Assembly: GCA_017559045.1 (NCBI GenBank)
Contig: JAFYTB010000012.1
Location: 1-9,171 of the forward strand
Direction of reading: 5' to 3'
Source: Eggerthellaceae bacterium
GTDB lineage: Bacteria > Actinomycetota > Coriobacteriia > Coriobacteriales > Eggerthellaceae
DNA: 9,171 bases
Position 1 is the stretch's first letter. Each line of letters begins with the position of its first letter. A model generated the notes under the pieces. The model was not told the origin of the DNA. It saw only the letters and a program-made list of their open reading frames with translations, and made no database searches. This document shows positions 6,167 to 9,171 of the stretch, in pieces. The position numbers and the translations under genes are program-made.

Positions 6167-6290
6167 CGACTCGCCAAGCTGGTTCGAGAAGCGTGGTGCT
6201 GACTTTAAAGATCTTGATGCCGATCTGCGTACCCAAAGGGCTGCGCGCTTTTGTCAGGCGTCCAACCTAAATTTTTCAAAATTCGCATGA
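6153..6290 (+). CDS. Possible 45-residue ORF overlapping the coaX end
   Basis: ATG 6153 overlaps the last 14 bases of coaX and opens a 45-codon frame (MRGHDDSPSWFEKRGADFKD at its start) to TGA 6288-6290. GGAG lies a few bases upstream, within coaX, so translational coupling could occur. The N-terminal half is acidic and gene-like, but I recognise no family; it may be the front of a truncated gene or chance. Expression is unproven. Confidence 0.25.
   Translation: MRGHDDSPSWFEKRGADFKDLDADLRTQRAARFCQASNLNFSKFA
6235..6252 (+). terminator. Weak hairpin with short T-run after coaX
   Basis: AAAG-G-GC pairs with GC-G-CTTT across a three-base loop, with one G-G mismatch, followed by only four T in all. 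It could weakly end coaX transcripts, but it lies inside the possible 45-codon ORF and is not strong. Confidence 0.2.
6270..6283. promoter_or_regulatory. AT-rich palindrome upstream of the Vor operon
   Basis: AATTTT-TC-AAAATT is a perfect 6-bp inverted repeat with a 2-base spacer, 43 bases before the delta-subunit start, in an AT-rich stretch that should hold the operon promoter. TTGTCA at 6251-6256 could be a -35 element, but no good -10 hexamer sits at the right distance. An operator role is possible but unproven. Confidence 0.25.
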
Positions 6291-6326
6291 TGTCTCTAAA
6301 ACCAAGAAAAACGAGAGAGGAGCATT

Positions 6327-6533
6327 ATGGCGCTAATTACCGTAGACGACGGTTTTTGCAAGGGCTGCGGCTTGTGCGTGGACGCTTGCTCTGCGCACAT
6401 TGTCGAACTTGATTCAAGCAGGATTACGCCCAAGGGATATCATCCCGCTCATTGCATTGACGAGGAAAAATGTACGGGGTGTGCATCCTGCTCGCTCATG
6501 TGCCCTGATGTTGCTATTACAGTTTGGAGGTAA
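6327..6533 (+). CDS. 2-oxoacid:ferredoxin oxidoreductase, delta (ferredoxin) subunit
   Basis: A 68-residue iron-sulfur protein with two complete 4Fe-4S motifs: C11-x2-C14-x2-C17-x3-C21 and C49-x2-C52-x2-C55-x3-C59. Each last Cys belongs to the other cluster in the usual 2[4Fe-4S] ferredoxin fold. It would pass electrons from the catalytic alpha/beta subunits to free ferredoxin. An extra Cys (C43) sits just before the second motif. The start is ATG with GAGGAG 4 bases before it. It is the first gene of the operon; the alpha gene starts 3 bases after its stop. As a separate small protein placed first, it matches the common anaerobe layout of VorB-type enzymes rather than the large single-chain pyruvate enzymes. 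Confidence 0.93.
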   Translation: MALITVDDGFCKGCGLCVDACSAHIVELDSSRITPKGYHPAHCIDEEKCTGCASCSLMCPDVAITVWR

Positions 6534-6536
6534 GCT

Positions 6537-7607
6537 ATGACTGAAAAAGTGCTAATGAAAGGCAACGAGGCGATGGCCGAAAGCGCCTTGCGCGCAGGAT
6601 GCCGCTTCTTTTTTGGCTACCCTATTACGCCGCAGACTGAGCTTGCTGCCTATATGTCTAAGCGTATGCCGCTCATAGGAGGAACTTATCTCCAAGCGGA
6701 AAGCGAAGTCTCAGCCATCAACATGGTGTACGGCGCTGCAGCTGCTGGCGCTCGCGTCATGACTTCTTCCTCATCGCCTGGCATTTCCCTCAAGAGCGAA
6801 GGTATTTCCTACATGGCGGGCTCTGACCTTCCTGGTGTCATCATTAACGTGCAGCGTGGCGGTCCGGGTCTTGGCAGCATCCAGCCTTCACAATCTGACT
6901 ATTGGCAAGCTACGCGTGCAACTGGTCATGGCGACTTTCAGATTGTCGTGTACGCTCCTTCAACTGTTCAGGAAATGTGCGACTGTGTGTATAGCGCATT
7001 TGATACGGCCGACAAGTATCGCATCCCAGTTATGATTCTTGCTGATGGCATGTTGGGTCAGATGATGGAACCGGTAGTACTTCCGGATAAAATCGATTTT
7101 TGCGATCTTCCCGACAAACCGTGGGCAACCACGGGTCATGGTCACAAGAGATCGCACAATATTGTGAATTCCCTTTACCTCACCGCCGAAGAACTTGAGG
7201 ATCTCAACATCGAGCGCTATAAGCGCTATGAGCTCATCAAGCAAAACGAGCAAAAGGCCGAGCAATTCTTAACCGAAGATGCCGATATCGTGCTCGTTGC
7301 TTTTGGCGCATCTGCTCGCATCGCTCGAAGTGCTGTAGTCGCCGCTCGTGGAGAAGGCATAAAAGCAGGTTTGCTGCGCCCCATTACATTATGGCCTTTC
7401 CCTGTTGACGCTGTTAAGGATACGTTTGACTCTGCAAAAATTTATTTGACGGTAGAGATGAATATGGGCCAAATGGTCGATGATGTGAAGCTTGCCGTTA
7501 ACGGCAAGCGCCCAGTTGAGTTCTATGGTCGTACTGGCGGTGTCATTCCAACTCCTGCCGAAACGCTCGAAAAAATTAGGGAGATCAACGAGAGGATTGG
7601 TGAATAG
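6537..7607 (+). CDS. vorB: 2-oxoacid:ferredoxin oxidoreductase, alpha subunit (VorB-type, 2-ketoisovalerate)
   Basis: A 356-residue catalytic subunit of a ferredoxin-dependent enzyme that oxidatively decarboxylates a 2-oxoacid with CoA to acyl-CoA, CO2 and reduced ferredoxin. Motifs: VLMKGNEAMAE (5-15), GYPITPQTE (27-35), LQAESEVSAINMVYGAAAAG (52-71), TSSSSPGISL (76-85), QRGGPGLG (106-113) and SQSDYWQAT (118-126). The long linker around 205-250 and the C-terminal transketolase-like domain (IVLVAFGASARI) follow. This pattern matches proteins annotated as 3-methyl-2-oxobutanoate dehydrogenase subunit VorB, so branched-chain oxoacids are the likely substrates; 2-oxoglutarate or others cannot be excluded from sequence. 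GGAGG lies 6 bases before the ATG, overlapping the delta stop. The vor letters are used inconsistently across organisms. Base composition is AT-richer than the OPT and coaX genes. Confidence 0.92.
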   Translation: MTEKVLMKGNEAMAESALRAGCRFFFGYPITPQTELAAYMSKRMPLIGGTYLQAESEVSAINMVYGAAAAGARVMTSSSSPGISLKSEGISYMAGSDLPGVIINVQRGGPGLGSIQPSQSDYWQATRATGHGDFQIVVYAPSTVQEMCDCVYSAFDTADKYRIPVMILADGMLGQMMEPVVLPDKIDFCDLPDKPWATTGHGHKRSHNIVNSLYLTAEELEDLNIERYKRYELIKQNEQKAEQFLTEDADIVLVAFGASARIARSAVVAARGEGIKAGLLRPITLWPFPVDAVKDTFDSAKIYLTVEMNMGQMVDDVKLAVNGKRPVEFYGRTGGVIPTPAETLEKIREINERIGE

Positions 7608-7608
7608 C

Positions 7609-8448
7609 ATGATCGATCAGAACAAAGAGGCTAAGATCGTTTACCAACGTCCGCATGCACTCCTTCCAGTCGTCACTAACTATTGCCCTGGATGTACCCA
7701 CGGCATCATCAATCGCTTAATTGCTGAGGTTATGGACGAACTCGACATTGAGGGCAAAACCATTGGCGTTGCGCCCGTTGGATGCGCTGTTACTTCGTAT
7801 GCTTTCTATGGCTGCGACATGATTGAGGCCGCGCACGGCCGCGCCCCGGCAGTTGCTACTGCCGTAAAGCGTGTGCATCCCGATAATGTCGTTTTTTCCT
7901 ATCAAGGCGATGGTGACCTTGCATCAATTGGCATGTGCGAGACTATTCATGCAGCAGCGCGAGGCGAGAAAAACACCGTCATTTTCATCAACAACGCGAT
8001 CTACGGCATGACGGGCGGCCAGATGGCCCCCACCAGCCTTCCGAATCAGGTCACGCAAACCTCTCCCTACGGGCGAGACGTTTTGAAGGCGGGCTACCCC
8101 ATTCGCGTGTGTGAATTACTCTCAAGTCTCGATGGCGTAGCCTATCTCGAGCGCGTCTGCGCTGATTCACCTAAGAATGTTCGCAAAGCCAAGAAAGCTA
8201 TTAAGAAAGCAATCCAAACCCAAATGGAGGGTAAGGGTTACTCTCTCGTCGAGATCGTCGCCACCTGTCCGACCAACTGGGGCATGACGCCACAGGAATC
8301 GTTTGAGTGGATGCGTGAGAACATGCTGCCGTCCTATCCGCTGGGCGTGTACAAAGAGGTGGTAGCTGAAGGCTATGAAAATGCTGCGGCCGCTGCGCAA
8401 GCCCGCGCAGTTTGCTGCCCTATCGCTCAATCCAAAAACGCAGAATAA
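7609..8448 (+). CDS. 2-oxoacid:ferredoxin oxidoreductase, beta subunit (TPP-binding)
   Basis: A 279-residue subunit that binds thiamine diphosphate and Mg2+ and pairs with alpha to form the active site. CPGC at 26-29 with further cysteines (for example C59 in VAPVGCA) probably hold the proximal 4Fe-4S cluster. The TPP motif runs from GDGD (100-103) to INNAIYGMTGGQMAPTS (127-143). The frame is open upstream to 7492, but ATG 7609 is the right start: it is 1 base after the alpha stop, gives the expected N-terminus, and the upstream extension only overlaps alpha in another frame. The ribosome-binding site is modest (AGGA, about 12 bases upstream), so coupling to alpha translation is likely. An Ala-rich tail (ENAAAAAQARA) ends the protein. 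Neighbours give the same enzyme assignment. Confidence 0.94.
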   Translation: MIDQNKEAKIVYQRPHALLPVVTNYCPGCTHGIINRLIAEVMDELDIEGKTIGVAPVGCAVTSYAFYGCDMIEAAHGRAPAVATAVKRVHPDNVVFSYQGDGDLASIGMCETIHAAARGEKNTVIFINNAIYGMTGGQMAPTSLPNQVTQTSPYGRDVLKAGYPIRVCELLSSLDGVAYLERVCADSPKNVRKAKKAIKKAIQTQMEGKGYSLVEIVATCPTNWGMTPQESFEWMRENMLPSYPLGVYKEVVAEGYENAAAAAQARAVCCPIAQSKNAE

Positions 8449-8461
8449 GAAAGAGACAGGA

Positions 8462-8998
8462 ATGTCTAAGGAAATTCAAGCTGTTTTCGCTGGCTTCGGT
8501 GGTCAGGGAACGTTGTTTGCAGGCAAGCTTATGGCATATGCCGGCCTCATCGAAAGCCGCGAGGTCTCATGGTTTCCATCCTACGGTCCCGAAATGCGCG
8601 GCGGCACGGCGAACTGCTCAGTGACCATCTCCGACAGCCCCATCGGCAGCCCGCTTGTGGCAACGCCCGACGTGGTGGTAGCTATGAACCAACCCTCATT
8701 TGACAGGTTCGTAGATGCGGTAAAACCTGGCGGCGTGGTGGTGGCCGACACTTCCATGGTAAATGACCTAGGCAATCGCGATGATATTACGGTGGTGGGC
8801 ATTCCTGCTACTAAGATTGCAGAGGAAGCTAGTCTCAAAGGTCTTGCCAATATCGTGCTTATGGGAAGACTGTACGCTGCTGTCCCCTATTGCAAGCCTG
8901 AGACCATTGACAAGGCGTTAGCTAAATGCATCCCTTCCAAAAAGGTTGCTATGCTTGAGAAGAACAAGCAGGCTATCAAGCTCGGAATGGAGGCTTAG
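8462..8998 (+). CDS. 2-oxoacid:ferredoxin oxidoreductase, gamma subunit
   Basis: A 178-residue subunit of the POR_N/gamma type (2-oxoacid:acceptor oxidoreductase, gamma). GFGGQGTLFAGKLMAYAG (11-28) is the family's glycine-rich hallmark, followed by PSYGPEMRGGTANCSVTISD (39-58) and PDVVVAMNQPS (69-79). In this enzyme class the gamma domain is thought to stabilise the complex and help bind CoA. The frame opens at 8375 inside the beta gene, but the start is ATG 8462, 13 bases after the beta stop, with AGGA immediately before it and the normal N-terminus. Its last codons include GGAGG, which is placed to serve the next gene. No terminator follows before the XRE gene. Confidence 0.94.
   Translation: MSKEIQAVFAGFGGQGTLFAGKLMAYAGLIESREVSWFPSYGPEMRGGTANCSVTISDSPIGSPLVATPDVVVAMNQPSFDRFVDAVKPGGVVVADTSMVNDLGNRDDITVVGIPATKIAEEASLKGLANIVLMGRLYAAVPYCKPETIDKALAKCIPSKKVAMLEKNKQAIKLGMEA
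8989..8993 (+). promoter_or_regulatory. Ribosome-binding site of the XRE gene inside the gamma-subunit gene
   Basis: GGAGG in the last codons of the gamma gene, 10 bases before ATG 9004. Its place inside the upstream gene and the 5-base intergenic gap imply one message for the Vor subunits and the regulator. Confidence 0.6.
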
Positions 8999-9003
8999 AA
9001 CCC

Positions 9004-9171
9004 ATGGATGAGATGGGGGAAATCGGCCTGCGCATCAAGGGATTGCGCGAGGCCTGCGACGTCGCTCAGAAAGACATGGCCGCCGAGCTGGGCGTTTCCT
9101 TGAAAACCTACCAGAAGTGGGAGACCACGGGTGTCGATGTACCCATTTCGGCCATCTATCATATGGCGAAG
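9004..9171 (+). CDS. XRE-type helix-turn-helix regulator, N-terminal part, cut by window edge
   Basis: The first 56 residues are an HTH_3 domain: IGLRIKGLREACDVAQKDMA for helices 1-2, ELGVSLKTYQKWETTG for the turn and recognition helix, and VDVPISAIYHMAK leading out. The protein continues past the window. In related anaerobes a gene of this kind next to a Vor cluster often carries a C-terminal cupin domain and precedes an acyl-CoA ligase; that is from memory and cannot be seen here. ATG 9004 is chosen over ATG 9013 because GGAGG lies 10 bases before it. Gap to gamma is 5 bases. Being in the operon suggests it senses a substrate or product of the pathway, but this is inference. Confidence 0.85.
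   Translation, partial: MDEMGEIGLRIKGLREACDVAQKDMAAELGVSLKTYQKWETTGVDVPISAIYHMAK

Noticed and set aside
7492..7608. Upstream extension of the beta subunit
   Set aside because: It lies wholly within the alpha gene in another frame; ATG 7609 matches the family's N-terminus.
1..9171. CRISPR arrays, tRNA or rRNA genes, phage or defence modules
   Set aside because: No regularly spaced repeats, no tRNA cloverleaf with a T-loop, and no hallmark proteins were found on reading both strands.

Overview
The window looks like a chromosomal segment from a high-GC, anaerobic Gram-positive bacterium, most likely an actinobacterium of the class Coriobacteriia (Eggerthella/Slackia/Olsenella type). This is inferred from three things: the ferredoxin-linked 2-oxoacid oxidoreductase, which is typical of anaerobes; the sortase-like sequence; and the codon use of the transporter and coaX genes. 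No rRNA, tRNA or marker gene fixes the taxon.

Left third (1 to about 3420), an accessory and decaying zone. The left edge holds the N-terminal 176 codons of an IS1595-type (ISXO2-like) transposase on the minus strand. Next come a zinc-ribbon transposase remnant (+), an EcsC-like gene broken by a frameshift, a stop and a junction (-), a two-gene unit of a small XRE-type HTH protein and a zinc-ribbon membrane protein (-), about 300 bases with no convincing gene, and a sortase pseudogene (-). The sortase has both an internal stop and a Tyr where the catalytic Cys should be. Upstream of it lie small, frame-broken ORFs that look like relics of the same locus.

Middle (3421-6166), core genes on the plus strand. 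An OPT-family transporter (573 aa, complete) is followed 84 bp later by coaX, type III pantothenate kinase, which catalyses the first step of CoA synthesis. A possible 45-codon ORF overlaps the coaX end.

Right third (6327-9171), a tight plus-strand operon for a four-subunit 2-oxoacid:ferredoxin oxidoreductase of the VorB (2-ketoisovalerate) type. The order is delta (2x[4Fe-4S] ferredoxin), alpha, beta (TPP-binding), gamma. An XRE-type regulator follows whose ribosome-binding site lies inside the gamma gene; it runs off the window. The enzyme converts branched-chain 2-oxoacids plus CoA to acyl-CoA, CO2 and reduced ferredoxin. Peptide uptake (OPT), CoA supply (CoaX) and amino-acid-derived oxoacid oxidation (Vor) therefore fit a fermentative, peptide-using lifestyle, but that link is inference from adjacency.

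I see no CRISPR array, prophage module, defence island or clearly new multi-gene system. The best leads are the doubly dead sortase, the XRE gene with no standard start codon, the perfect palindrome inside the XRE/zinc-ribbon unit, and the EcsC pseudogene.
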